A DNA stretch of 64,000 nt from Paenibacillus naphthalenovorans (GTDB lineage: Bacteria; Bacillota; Bacilli; Paenibacillales; NBRC-103111), in assembly GCF_900099895.1 (NCBI RefSeq), contig NZ_FNDY01000019.1:1-64000 (forward strand), written 5' to 3'. Below the pieces are notes generated by a model. The model saw only the letters and a program-made list of their open reading frames with translations, made no database searches and was not told where the DNA came from. Below are positions 35,009 to 44,557 of the stretch, one piece after another (within the stretch, counting starts at the first letter, position 1; every line of letters starts with the position of its first letter). Made by a program: the position numbers and the translations under genes.

Positions 35009-38000
35009 ATGTATAAGTCTTTGTCCGTTTTTACTATGGCATCCACTATAGCGATGTCTCTCGTGTATCCGATGGCCTTGGCCAATGCGGCGAGTCCGTC
35101 CGATACCTCATCCGGTTATTCCCATCCTCAGGTTAAAACCTCGGAACATTTTAAAGATTTGGATTCTATTGAAGCCGATACGAGAAAAATCGTGGACTTC
35201 ATGCTGGCCCAAGGTTATGTCGAAGGCATGTCCGATTACCACTTCGGGCTGGCCGACCGGCTGACACGGGTGCAGGCCGCCAAAATAGCGACCAAGCTCT
35301 TTGGCATACCTGTAGATTCATCGGTTCAAAAGTCTACTTTTACGGATGTCAGCGCTCAATCCCCCGAACACGCATGGGGAATTCCTTACATCGAAGCGGC
35401 CAAACAGGCTTCACTGATCGAAGGCGTCGATCAAGCGCGTTTTGATCCTGACGGGTCGATCACGCTGGGCCAGCTTGCTGCCATCCTGGTCAGAGGCTTG
35501 GGAATAAAAGCCGCTCCAACCGGACCGAATGAAGCCTGGTACACCGGCTATATGCAGGCAGCCCAAACGCAGGGCATCGATTTTGGAGGCAAAGCCGGAG
35601 ATGAGGCTGCAACCCGGGAAGATTTTATCAAAGCCTCCTATCAGGCTCACCAAGCATACCAATTGCAATTGAATGCAGCCGAAGCCGGGAAGGTCTCTGT
35701 TGTTTCGGCGGAAGCGACCGATTACAACAAGGTGAAGGTACAGTTGAACCGGCAAGTGGATCCGGATACGGCTACACTGGTCTTAACAAAGGACGGTGTG
35801 GAAGTGGCGGCGACGGTTGCATATACAGAGGGGCACCCCTCCGCCGTTCTTACATTGAAGGAAGGCAAGCTTACCGCGGGCCGGTACAAGGTGACGCTGG
35901 GAGGATTGAGGGAAGAGGATGTGGAGCAAATCGAGGCGGAATTTACAGCGGACAACGAAACCGTAACAAGCATTGAATTTGTTACGGAAAGTGAAATGCT
36001 GGCCAAATCGCGCTATGCCTCGATTCGGTTAAAGGCGATCAATCAGTATGGGCAAAAAGCTTCCTTCTCGCCCGCTTCGTTCTCCTATACGGTAAATGAC
36101 AGTTCGGCGCTGCATCCGAGATTGGACAAAACACCGGATGGGGATTTGAGGCTCACCCTGGATACGCTGACGTACCATTTGAATTCGCGATCCACTCTTA
36201 TACAAGTTAATCTCCGGCATAACGATACGAATATCGCCGTGCAAAAAAGCTTTACTATAGGCGCCGAGCCGGTGGTGACGACGCTGAAGGCGGGTGAGGT
36301 TTCCTATTCGGACAGCCGGACGGCGATTAAGACAAAGGGACAGAAGGCCGTATTCGATTTGATTCCATATGACCAGTATGGGAATGTGCTGGGATTTAAC
36401 GCCCTGCGCGAAGCGCTTCAAGCCGGCCAGGGGACGGCGAATCTGAAGGATGCCGTAAGTCTTCACTTTCATCCCGGAACGGCGAATTTCCGTTATGATA
36501 TTGTGGATGAACGGGGAGACGATACGATTCAGGCGCACGTCACTCTTATTGAGGACATCCTTCTTGCAGCGGATTATACAGCCAGCGTATACGTTCAGGG
36601 AGGCTCGGCTTCGGTTACAATTGCCGTTCAAGCCTATGCCAAAGCGGTTTCCATTGAATTCGGCGATATGAACAAAGTGATCGCTAATGGAGACACGAAC
36701 GTCTACATTCCGGTTACAGCCTATGACGAGTCCGGAGCCAAGCTGAGTCTCGAAGATTTGACCAGCGACGCTTTCGCCGATCGGGTCAGGATCACTGTAA
36801 TCGGTGCTCAGGCCGATCGGCGGGACGGTTCATTAGGCACGGGTGCGGTGATTGAGAAGGCCGGCAAGAACAAAGGCAGCATTTGGCTCACTTCAATTAC
36901 CGCTCCGGCCAACGGTAAAATCCGTCTTACCGCCGATATCATGGATCAAGGAAAGACCGCTTCATTTTTCCGTGAGTATGCCGTACAGAATGCCCGCATT
37001 CCTGCTGGTTTTAAAGAAGTAAAGGCGCCTGCAAGTGAGATTGTTCCCGGAAGCTATACCAAATTCACTTATACCGTGGTCGATCAATATGGAGAAGAAC
37101 TGGACGCGGCCAACAATGTGGCTATGGGTAAAATCGTGGCCAGCGGAGGCGACGTGTACTCCATCCGGCTTGATCCGGGCTCGACGTTTACGGATACCGT
37201 TACAGAGACCACTTATGGATTGACATTGGATAAAGATCCGGCCAAGGGACATGCCAATCGTCCGGCTTTCGAATATACCGGAGCTGAATTTGAAACGTTC
37301 AACGACGGATTCCGTTTTTACGCACCTCCTGGGCAAGAGGGTGGTTCATACACCTTTTCGGCTCAATTGCTGAAGAATGGAACAGAAATATCCCGTGCAA
37401 CCAGAACGGTGCAGATCAAAAGAGCGAATGATCTCACCTATTCCCTGGATGCCGTACCGGCTTTATACCGCCCCGGCAGCATCGTTCCCGCGGCTTATCA
37501 GGATGCGCATCTCGACCCTGCCCAGAGCCTGTTTGCCAGAAAGCTGTCTTTTACGATTAAAAACGCCCGGGGAGAACAGATCTATTTCGTTAACGGTTTT
37601 AGCCAGAGCGCTGCCGCTTCCGATACACAGATCGTAAAAACAGCCGTTAAAAACGGCAACGTTTATGTTCTTGGCAGTAAAGCGGGTAAAACGAATATCA
37701 GTGTAGTATACACAACGGTAAAAAATGAACAAAAAATAGCAAACGTAGAGGTTAACGTTAAGGATGACCCGCTTTCCGTCAGTTCTTTTACGGCGGATAA
37801 CGAAACGGCTGTACTAACGCTGCCGTCCGGCGGCTCGGTGACGGAAAATGTCTACACCTTAATGGGCCTCTCTTTTAAAGACAATTATGGCATCGGCTAT
37901 AAAGGAAGCAATACGGTGAATTATAACTACGCCTTCGGCAACTCATTCGGCGTAGACTATATAAAGCCAATGAATCCTGGCGCTCCATTAGGGACAGTGA

Positions 38001-38119
38001 GCATCGATGCAGAAGGACGGGTAACCGTCACAGGCAACGTCGGCCGATTTGATCTTATCGCTTATAAAGGAAGCTCGGCGGAAGTGAGAACCAGAGTGAC
38101 GGTTGTGACCGCTCCTTAA
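35009..38119 (+). CDS. Large SLH-domain surface protein, iron-regulated by position of a Fur box
   Basis: About 1036 residues with a signal peptide (SVFTMASTIAMSLVYPMALANA-AS). Three SLH-like repeats cover about residues 45-215 (the second is FTDVSAQSPEHAWGIPYIEAAKQASLIEG), then a long series of Ig-like beta domains follows. SLH repeats anchor proteins to pyruvylated secondary wall polymer, so it should sit on the cell surface. I found no NEAT motif or other known haem or iron ligand. The start is uncertain: ATG 35009 gives a clean signal peptide, TTG 35000 is nearer to GAAAGGA. It has its own terminator. The Fur box is the only clue to function. Confidence 0.8.
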   Translation: MYKSLSVFTMASTIAMSLVYPMALANAASPSDTSSGYSHPQVKTSEHFKDLDSIEADTRKIVDFMLAQGYVEGMSDYHFGLADRLTRVQAAKIATKLFGIPVDSSVQKSTFTDVSAQSPEHAWGIPYIEAAKQASLIEGVDQARFDPDGSITLGQLAAILVRGLGIKAAPTGPNEAWYTGYMQAAQTQGIDFGGKAGDEAATREDFIKASYQAHQAYQLQLNAAEAGKVSVVSAEATDYNKVKVQLNRQVDPDTATLVLTKDGVEVAATVAYTEGHPSAVLTLKEGKLTAGRYKVTLGGLREEDVEQIEAEFTADNETVTSIEFVTESEMLAKSRYASIRLKAINQYGQKASFSPASFSYTVNDSSALHPRLDKTPDGDLRLTLDTLTYHLNSRSTLIQVNLRHNDTNIAVQKSFTIGAEPVVTTLKAGEVSYSDSRTAIKTKGQKAVFDLIPYDQYGNVLGFNALREALQAGQGTANLKDAVSLHFHPGTANFRYDIVDERGDDTIQAHVTLIEDILLAADYTASVYVQGGSASVTIAVQAYAKAVSIEFGDMNKVIANGDTNVYIPVTAYDESGAKLSLEDLTSDAFADRVRITVIGAQADRRDGSLGTGAVIEKAGKNKGSIWLTSITAPANGKIRLTADIMDQGKTASFFREYAVQNARIPAGFKEVKAPASEIVPGSYTKFTYTVVDQYGEELDAANNVAMGKIVASGGDVYSIRLDPGSTFTDTVTETTYGLTLDKDPAKGHANRPAFEYTGAEFETFNDGFRFYAPPGQEGGSYTFSAQLLKNGTEISRATRTVQIKRANDLTYSLDAVPALYRPGSIVPAAYQDAHLDPAQSLFARKLSFTIKNARGEQIYFVNGFSQSAAASDTQIVKTAVKNGNVYVLGSKAGKTNISVVYTTVKNEQKIANVEVNVKDDPLSVSSFTADNETAVLTLPSGGSVTENVYTLMGLSFKDNYGIGYKGSNTVNYNYAFGNSFGVDYIKPMNPGAPLGTVSIDAEGRVTVTGNVGRFDLIAYKGSSAEVRTRVTVVTAP

Positions 38120-38145
38120 CCGTTATTCATCATTATTATAAGACG

Positions 38146-38174
38146 AAAGACCCTCACCAAAGAGGGTCTTTTTC
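38146..38174 (+). terminator. Rho-independent terminator after the first SLH gene
   Basis: AAAGACCCTC-ACCAAA-GAGGGTCTTT, a perfect 10-bp stem followed by TTC. The remaining 150 bases to the next gene are A/T-rich promoter-like sequence. Confidence 0.88.
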
Positions 38175-38331
38175 GGCTTTCAGGAACTTTCCCGGGAAAT
38201 ACTGTTTCTTTTGAACTAAAATAGAAATAAAAAATGGGAAAATAAGACTAAAAAAATGTAAAATTTTGTTGTAGCTTTGATCTTACGATGGTAATATATA
38301 CATGCTACTATAACTTAAGGAGGAACTAGGG

Positions 38332-41247
38332 TTGAAACGAATGAAGTATGTATCCAAAGCGATCGTACTCCTGTTATGCGTGCTCATCGCATTACCGGGC
38401 TTCGTGATCGCAGCACCGGCTTCAGCGCCTTCCGACATTAACAAGCATTGGGCCGAGAAAGAAATGAGGCAATGGATCGACAAGGGTTTATTGTCAGGTT
38501 ATTCGGATGGAACTTATAAGCCGGATCAGAGTATCAGCAGAGCGGAATTTTTTACTTTAGTTAATCGCTCTTTCCACTTTAGCCAGGAAGCTTCCGTATC
38601 CTTCACGGACCTTAGTGCTTCGCATTGGGCCGTATCTGAAATAGCCCGTGCTCAAGCGGCGGGATATGTTAGCGGTTACCCGGATGGAACAATTCATCCT
38701 GATCAACAAATCAGTCGTGAAGAAGCAGCAGTCGTGCTGAAGAATGTGCTTAAACTGCAAGAAAATGCTGCGGGTGCCGAAACATTCAAAGATGCGGCGC
38801 AATTTGCCGGCTGGAGCAAGGGTTCCCTTGGTGCACTTGCTGCCAAAGGGTACTTATCCGGATATGAAGATGGAACATTCAAGCCCAACAACGCTATGAC
38901 GCGAGCAGAAATTGTCGTACTGTTGGATCGGATTCAGTCTAACGCGATTCCTGTCGTGACCTACGATCACAAGGGTACATTTGGTCCTGCAACAGGTGTA
39001 GAGACGATCCGCGGAAATGTAGTCATCAGCGCTCAAGGGGTTACTTTGAGAAATACGGTCATTGAAGGCAATCTTCTATTAGCTGAATCGATCGGTGAAG
39101 GGGATGTCTTCTTAAAGAATGTAACGGTGAAAGGTATTACCACCGTCAATGGCGGTGGTGCCAACTCGGTACATATTGAAGATTCCGTGCTGCTTACCGT
39201 CATTGTAAATAAAGCAGACGGCAGCGTTCGTATCGTGGCAGAAGGAGCTACCAGCGTACAGCAATTCACGGTACAGTCGAGTGCTTTGCTGGAAGCAAGA
39301 GGGACGAGCACGATTACCGATGTCATTCTTTCCAGTGTGCTGCCCCCTCATGCTCAGGTAACTTTAGCCGGGCAATTCAATACAGTGGATGTGCAGGCCA
39401 CCAGCGTACGGGTAAGCCTGACTGAGGGTTCGATCCAGCAGCTTACCGTTGCCCGGGAAGCAGGCAATACGACAATAAATGTTGGAACGGGCGCATCCAT
39501 CGCCGAATTGATTTTGAATGCGGCAGCTTCCGTAACAGGGAACGGGACAATAGAACGTGCCGCCGTGAATGCGAACGGCTCGACTTTTGAACGTACTCCT
39601 TCCAATATCACCACAGGGAACGGAATAAGTGTAGGCAGTACTTCCGGCGGTGGTGCATCAGGCGGCGGCAGTTCTTCCAGTGACGATGACAGTTCTTCCG
39701 GCGATGATGACAGTTCCAATGACGATGATAGTTCTTCTGACGATGATACTGTGACAGAAACGGTATACGGTTTTGAAGGAAGAATTGTCGATGTTCAGAA
39801 TCAACCCGTTGCCGGGATGACGATTCATTTCCGGAGAGGACTGGATAATAAGGACGGTACCATCGTCGCTACGGTTGTCACCGATAGCAACGGCCGTTAT
39901 TCTGTTGATTTACCGCCGGGGATTTATACGGGTGAGCTTTCCAAACCAGGGTTTATTACCACCTATCTCGTTGGAGTTTCAGCAAGTAACGTGCGTAACA
40001 CCAATGAGAATGCAACGGCTATTCGTGTAGCGGCAGCCCATGAAATTCGTATTGTATTAACCTGGGGTGAACGGCCTCGGGATCTTGATTCGCATCTTGT
40101 AGGTCCAATACCGAATGGAGGGGTTTTCCATACTTGGTATGCGGATAGAATTCATTCCGTATCCGGCGCTGTATACGCAGATCTGGACCATGACGATGTT
40201 ACTTCTTATGGTCCTGAAACGACGACCATTCGTCAATTGGTAGACGGTACTTATCGTTTTTATGTGCATAATTTTTCCGGTGAAACGAATATGAGGGAAT
40301 CGGGAGCTCATATTGAGGTATACGTGGGGGCTACGACAACGCCTGCAAAAACTTACGATATTCCAACCGGAGCAGGCTCAGAGCTTTATTGGACTGTGTT
40401 TGAAATGAATGTGTCTAACGGCTTGATCAGCTCGTTCACAGATATTAATCAGTTTTATGCAAATGAAAGTGCTGCACAAGGCCATCTTGCTAACGGAATC
40501 GGCAATACTGCGATAACATCCGCAGTATATAGCATTGATCAGAATGTGCGCGAAATTCTGGTGCCGGCAAATACGCCGGTAGAGAGCTTCAAGGCAGGAC
40601 TTTCCGTTTCGCCGGGAACATCGTTAGAGGTGTACCAATCCGATGGAACTACGGTTCGTACAGGCTTTGTTATGAATGGAGATAAAGTGATCGCAAGATC
40701 TTTTGACGGTCTTTCATCCCGGACGTATACGGTTTCTATTATAAACACACCTACGGTTACATCTCTTACTTACTCGCCTGCAGGTCCGATTGTTTTTTAT
40801 GATTTGACACCGTTAGGTGTGACGGTAAGTGCAGCCGGATGGGACGGAACGGTAACCGACGTGACTTATGATGCTAATATGGTTTATATATCCCAAAATC
40901 TGAACATTGCTGCTGTAGCTCCCAATGGGGTCATCACACCCGGTGCCTCCGGATCGACAGTGATTAGCGCGGTATATGGGGGAATGACGTTAGAAATCCC
41001 GGTTACGGTGATTCTCGCCCCTGCCTTAACTCAAAACGGATCGACATTGGAATCGTCAGGTTTAATCTCAGGCGCTGAAGTGCGTGTATACGATGCAAGC
41101 AATAATACGGTCATCGGCAGTACCTATACTGTAGGACACAATGGTGCGGTAAGTATACCTTCTTTACCAGCAGGCTCTTATTACATTGTTCAGTCCTATC
41201 AAGGCTTTACAAGCCGCCTATCGAATACAATAACGATAACTAATTGA
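38332..41247 (+). CDS. Second SLH-domain surface protein with Asp/Ser linker and YfaP-like domain
   Basis: A 971-residue secreted protein with a signal peptide (VLLLCVLIALPGFVIA-AP) and three clear SLH repeats (residues 32-200: INKHWAEKEMRQWIDKGLLSGYSDG, HWAVSEIARAQAAGYVSGYPDG, ALAAKGYLSGYEDG). A beta-helix-like stretch (about 215-430) and a Gly/Ser/Asp linker (about 438-475) follow, then a carboxypeptidase-regulatory-like fold, a YfaP/DUF2135-type domain (LTWGERPRDLDSHLVGP, VHNFSG) and an Ig-like domain (about 803-905). The start is TTG at 38332, 8 bases after AAGGAGG. Function unknown. Confidence 0.85.
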   Translation: MKRMKYVSKAIVLLLCVLIALPGFVIAAPASAPSDINKHWAEKEMRQWIDKGLLSGYSDGTYKPDQSISRAEFFTLVNRSFHFSQEASVSFTDLSASHWAVSEIARAQAAGYVSGYPDGTIHPDQQISREEAAVVLKNVLKLQENAAGAETFKDAAQFAGWSKGSLGALAAKGYLSGYEDGTFKPNNAMTRAEIVVLLDRIQSNAIPVVTYDHKGTFGPATGVETIRGNVVISAQGVTLRNTVIEGNLLLAESIGEGDVFLKNVTVKGITTVNGGGANSVHIEDSVLLTVIVNKADGSVRIVAEGATSVQQFTVQSSALLEARGTSTITDVILSSVLPPHAQVTLAGQFNTVDVQATSVRVSLTEGSIQQLTVAREAGNTTINVGTGASIAELILNAAASVTGNGTIERAAVNANGSTFERTPSNITTGNGISVGSTSGGGASGGGSSSSDDDSSSGDDDSSNDDDSSSDDDTVTETVYGFEGRIVDVQNQPVAGMTIHFRRGLDNKDGTIVATVVTDSNGRYSVDLPPGIYTGELSKPGFITTYLVGVSASNVRNTNENATAIRVAAAHEIRIVLTWGERPRDLDSHLVGPIPNGGVFHTWYADRIHSVSGAVYADLDHDDVTSYGPETTTIRQLVDGTYRFYVHNFSGETNMRESGAHIEVYVGATTTPAKTYDIPTGAGSELYWTVFEMNVSNGLISSFTDINQFYANESAAQGHLANGIGNTAITSAVYSIDQNVREILVPANTPVESFKAGLSVSPGTSLEVYQSDGTTVRTGFVMNGDKVIARSFDGLSSRTYTVSIINTPTVTSLTYSPAGPIVFYDLTPLGVTVSAAGWDGTVTDVTYDANMVYISQNLNIAAVAPNGVITPGASGSTVISAVYGGMTLEIPVTVILAPALTQNGSTLESSGLISGAEVRVYDASNNTVIGSTYTVGHNGAVSIPSLPAGSYYIVQSYQGFTSRLSNTITITN
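39643..39752 (+). repeat. Low-complexity Gly/Ser/Asp-encoding repeat in the second SLH gene
   Basis: Imperfect copies of AGTTCTTCC(A/G)(G/A)(T/C)GA(C/T)GATGA encode DDDSSSGDDDSSNDDD-type linker, flanked 5' by GGC-rich codons. Such runs are prone to length change by slippage. Confidence 0.75.
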
Positions 41248-41304
41248 ATTGATTTGAAAACCGCCTCTGTGAAGTTGAAATCAGGTAACCGCAGAGACGG
41301 CTAT

Positions 41305-41870
41305 GTTGACGGGGGGGCCAAAAAGTCACTGAGGTGACGGGGATACCCCCTTTTTTAATTTTGTAAAACAAAAAGAAGCCAAACCTTGGTAAAATGGAAG
41401 TGACGAGCAACCATTCAAAGGAGGGCTTCTTTTGTACATTCAATATAACATGGATCAACTCTGTCTGCCAATGGAGCAACAAACGGAAAGCGGCTATGAG
41501 GTTCGTCTGCGCCACTACCGGAGTCGAGAGTGTACAGGCTGTCCTTTGAAGGATGCCTGCACGAAAGCCAAAGGGAACCGGGAAATCCGGGTGAGTCTCA
41601 AGTACCTTCGCTACAAGCGGCAGACGCGGGAAAAGCTGCGAAGTGAGGAAGGCTACGCGTTGTCAGTTCGACGTATGATCGGAGAGTGTGTTCGGACAAA
41701 TGAAAAATAACCGGAACTTCCGGCGTCCTGACTTCGCGGCTTGCCCAAAGTGAGCCTGGAGGTCGGGTGGCTTTCCCTTGCCCATAATTTATTAAAGTGG
41801 GCGGCGATGAACCAAAAAGGTCGAGTAAGAGAGCAACTTATGGGACGGCCCCGTATTTGCGAATACAATA
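41305..41870 (+). mobile_element. IS1182-family insertion sequence remnant
   Basis: A frame at 41432-41710 begins MYIQYNMDQLCLP like the N-terminus of IS1182-type transposases and jumps directly to their C-terminal part (ESGYEVRLRHYRSRECTGCPLKDACTKAKGNREIRVS, SEEGYALSVRRMIGE). A further frame change follows, and translated remnants of SLEVGWLSLAHNLLKWAAMNQK are visible to about 41830. The middle of the transposase, with its catalytic residues, is lost. GACGGGGGGGCC at 41309 and GGGACGGCCCC near 41840 may be the decayed ends. It is immobile now. Confidence 0.78.
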
Positions 41871-41929
41871 GATTAGCACTAAAATATGTAGATATACTGC
41901 TGCATGCATAACGAGAGGAGACTCATCCT

Positions 41930-42415
41930 GTGAAAACGATAAGCTTTGTCCAGCCTGACCCTCAGAGCTGGTTGGAGAAATTTCATTTTTCCATTCCGAT
42001 TAAAGTCCGCTATTGTGAGACGGATCTGCTCGGACATGTGAATAATGTCAGCTACTTTATGTATTTCGAGCAGGGACGCATCGAGTATTTTGAACATCTC
42101 GCATTGACGGAGGATCTGTTCAACGATAAAACGGTATCGGTCGTTGCCAACCTGGAATGCCAGTATCTGGCGTCAATTTACTTGAGGGACCCCTTGAAGC
42201 TCCATATAAGAACAGCCAATATAGGACGATCTTCTCTGGATCTGGAATACGCCTTGGCCGTGAATGGCCAGTTGAGAGCAGCCGGAAGAGGGACGATTGT
42301 GCTCGTGGATACAAACAGCGGGAAAAGCACGCCGATACCCGATGCAGCCCGCGAAGCCATTCGATCATTCGAAGAACGATCCATAGAACAGAATAGAATG
42401 GGGAGCAGGTCTTGA
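41930..42415 (+). CDS. Acyl-CoA thioesterase (4-hydroxybenzoyl-CoA thioesterase/YbgC-like hotdog fold)
   Basis: A 161-residue hotdog-fold protein with the motif VRYCETDLLGHVNNVSYFMYFEQGRIEYFEHL, where the Asp in ETDLLGHVNN is the expected catalytic residue. It hydrolyses an acyl-CoA thioester; the substrate is open. It starts with GTG, 9 bases after GAGGAG. Its TGA overlaps the TTG start of the radical SAM gene (TTGA), so the two are coupled, which is unusual company for a thioesterase. Confidence 0.85.
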   Translation: MKTISFVQPDPQSWLEKFHFSIPIKVRYCETDLLGHVNNVSYFMYFEQGRIEYFEHLALTEDLFNDKTVSVVANLECQYLASIYLRDPLKLHIRTANIGRSSLDLEYALAVNGQLRAAGRGTIVLVDTNSGKSTPIPDAAREAIRSFEERSIEQNRMGSRS

Positions 42416-43287
42416 AAAGATTTAAAAAAGTATATATCGAAATTACAAGCGTATGCAACCTGGCCTGCTCCTTTTGCCCGCAAACGAGCCGAAAGGCTAA
42501 TTTTATCAGGCCGGACACCTTTAATGACATATTGGATCAGGTCAAGCCGCATACGAATCATATTTATCTTCACGTCAAAGGCGAGCCGCTTCTTCATCCC
42601 AAAATTGATGAGCTGCTCGACGCATGCCACGCCAAAGGCTTTAAGGTCAATATAACGACGAACGGAACGCTGATTCATAAAGCCGGGCATAAAATCCTCG
42701 GAAAACCGGTGCTGCGCCAAATGAACTTCTCGCTTCACAGCTTTGACGGGCATGAGGGGTCGACGAACCGGGAAGAATACCTGGCCAACATTTTTTCGTT
42801 TGTCCGGGAAGCGGTCGAGCATAAGGTGATTATTTCGTTCAGGCTGTGGAATTTGGATAAAGATAATGCCACCAACCTGGAGAAGAGCAGAAACCGGGAA
42901 ACGCTGGCCATGCTGGAGAAAGAGTTTAACCTGGACTTCAAAATTGAGGAAAAAGTCGTACCGGGCAGCGGGGTCAAAATTGCAGATCGCATTTATTTGA
43001 ATCAGGATCATGAATTTCAATGGCCGAGCTTGCAAGCGCCTGAGGATGACGGTAAGGGCTTCTGTCACGCGCTTCGGAGCCATGCCGCGATTCTGGTTGA
43101 CGGAACCGTCGTGCCCTGCTGTCTGGATGGAGAAGGCGTGATTAATCTAGGGAATATCCATAGCCGTTCTTTCTCTGAAATTGTAGAAGGTGAAAGAGCG
43201 AACAATCTTTTCTATGGATTTTCCAGGAGAGAGGCTGTTGAAGAATTATGCAGGAAGTGCGGCTATAGGCAAAGATTCGGTGCATAG
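42412..43287 (+). CDS. Radical SAM protein with SPASM-like C-terminal cysteines
   Basis: A 291-residue radical SAM enzyme. CNLACSFC at residues 15-22 binds the 4Fe-4S cluster and SAM (VKGEPLLHP is the family's GGEP equivalent, and NITTNGTLI follows). Later Cys residues (GFCHALR, VVPCCLDGEG, LCRKCGY) form a SPASM or twitch-type set that may hold an auxiliary cluster. It begins with TTG overlapping the thioesterase stop, with GGAG 6 bases upstream. No small peptide substrate gene is evident nearby. The enzyme class is sure; the reaction is unknown. Confidence 0.85.
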   Translation: MKRFKKVYIEITSVCNLACSFCPQTSRKANFIRPDTFNDILDQVKPHTNHIYLHVKGEPLLHPKIDELLDACHAKGFKVNITTNGTLIHKAGHKILGKPVLRQMNFSLHSFDGHEGSTNREEYLANIFSFVREAVEHKVIISFRLWNLDKDNATNLEKSRNRETLAMLEKEFNLDFKIEEKVVPGSGVKIADRIYLNQDHEFQWPSLQAPEDDGKGFCHALRSHAAILVDGTVVPCCLDGEGVINLGNIHSRSFSEIVEGERANNLFYGFSRREAVEELCRKCGYRQRFGA

Positions 43288-43336
43288 GTTTCATGGCTGT
43301 TCGGCTGTGGGGCACCCTCCTGCCGAAATGAATAAA

Positions 43337-43358
43337 TCCCTCCGCAAGAACGGAGGGA
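43337..43358. terminator. Hairpin between convergent radical SAM and lactonase genes
   Basis: TCCCTCCG-CAAGAA-CGGAGGGA, a perfect 8-bp stem. On the minus strand it is followed by TTTATT, so it mainly suits the lactonase gene. Confidence 0.6.
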
Positions 43359-43371
43359 CGGGCCCGTGAAT

Positions 43372-44451
43372 TTAATCCAAAACGGCAAACTTGATGCACA
43401 CGGGCTTGGACACTTCCAGTACACTTCCGGCAGGAAGAAGCTTGCCGGTGCTTGCATCTCTGCTGAATGTGACAATATTGTTGGAATCCCGGTTGGCGGC
43501 GAGCAGAAAGCGTCCGTCCGGCGACAGTGCAAAGTTGCGGGGATGCCTGCCCAGCGTGGAGGCGTGCTCCACTAAAGTGAGCTTGCCTGTTAACGGATCG
43601 ATGGCGTATACCGCAATGCTGTCATGTCCGCGGTTGGAGCCGTACAGAAAACGGCCGTCGGGGGAAATATGAATATCCGCACATGCGTTTTCTCCCTTAT
43701 AGGAGTCAGGCAGAGTAGACACCGTTTGAATTTCACTCAATTCCCCTTGTTCCTCATTATAGAAGAACGCGGTAATGGTGGCATTCAGCTCATTAATCAC
43801 GTAGCCGTAAGGCAATGACGGATGAAAGGCAAAGTGCCGCGGACCGGATCCGGGCGCAACCCCGACTTCCCCATGAGGAATCAACCGTTGGCTGGGAAGA
43901 TCCAGCCTGTAGATCAAGATTCGATCCAGGCCCAGATCGGAAGCGACGGCAAAGCGATTGGAACGGTCGAGAAAAACGGAATGCGCACGCGGCTGGTTCT
44001 GCACGGGAAGAATGCTGGAGCCCCGATGCTGGTGGATATCCGTTGTCGCACCGATGCTTCCGTCCTCCAGAAGCGGGGACAGCCCGATCATGCCGCCATG
44101 GTAGCTGGATACGATGACACATTGGCGGGAATGATCCAGGGTGATATGGCAGGTAGGCGCCGGTACGGTGTTTTCCTTATTTACCAAGGTTAATTTGACG
44201 CTTGCCGGATCGAAATGAAAAGCGGCGGCGGCTCCGCGGCGCTGACCGCTGGAATCCGTTCCTTCCGTTATGGCGTACAGCTTCTTTCCGGCAGGATCGA
44301 CATCGAGAAAAGTCGGGTTTTGAAGGCCGTCGGCTTGATCGACGATTTCGAGACTTCCGGTTTCCGTGTCGAACCGGCAGGCATATAATCCGGGACCGGA
44401 CGAATCCGCGTAGGATCCCAGGAAAGCAAGCACCTTCTTTTTTTTCTCCAT
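43372..44451 (-). CDS. Lactonase-family seven-bladed beta-propeller protein (6-phosphogluconolactonase-like)
   Basis: A 359-residue Pgl/YkgB-type protein with repeated blade motifs (NPTFLDVDPAGKKLYAITE, GPRHFAFHPSLPYGYVINELNATI, DIHISPDGRFLYGSNRGHDSIAVYAI, HPRNFALSPDGRFLLAANRDSNNIVTF). The family includes the cytosolic 6-phosphogluconolactonase of E. coli and muconate-lactonising enzymes. There is no pentose-phosphate gene beside it, so the lactone substrate is not certain. AAAGGAATG on the minus strand precedes the ATG at 44451. It appears monocistronic. Confidence 0.85.
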   Translation of the reverse strand: MEKKKKVLAFLGSYADSSGPGLYACRFDTETGSLEIVDQADGLQNPTFLDVDPAGKKLYAITEGTDSSGQRRGAAAAFHFDPASVKLTLVNKENTVPAPTCHITLDHSRQCVIVSSYHGGMIGLSPLLEDGSIGATTDIHQHRGSSILPVQNQPRAHSVFLDRSNRFAVASDLGLDRILIYRLDLPSQRLIPHGEVGVAPGSGPRHFAFHPSLPYGYVINELNATITAFFYNEEQGELSEIQTVSTLPDSYKGENACADIHISPDGRFLYGSNRGHDSIAVYAIDPLTGKLTLVEHASTLGRHPRNFALSPDGRFLLAANRDSNNIVTFSRDASTGKLLPAGSVLEVSKPVCIKFAVLD

Positions 44452-44557
44452 TAACCATCATTCCTTTTTTTCCATTAAAGTCATAAACACATTATCGCAA
44501 ATCCGCTGCCCGCAGGCAAATGAGATCTCAAATGCAAAAAATAGGAACGATGTGGCT

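Noticed and set aside
35009..38119. NEAT or other known haem-binding domain in the Fur-box SLH protein
   Set aside because: I looked for the YxxxY-type NEAT signature and for Cys or His clusters and found none convincing.
39643..39752. Short repeated units that could suggest a CRISPR-like or satellite array
   Set aside because: The units are in frame, encode an Asp/Ser linker and have no spacer structure.
41248..41340. Terminator after the second SLH gene
   Set aside because: CCGCCTCTGTG and CGCAGAGACGG can pair imperfectly, but no T-run follows and the region runs into the IS remnant.
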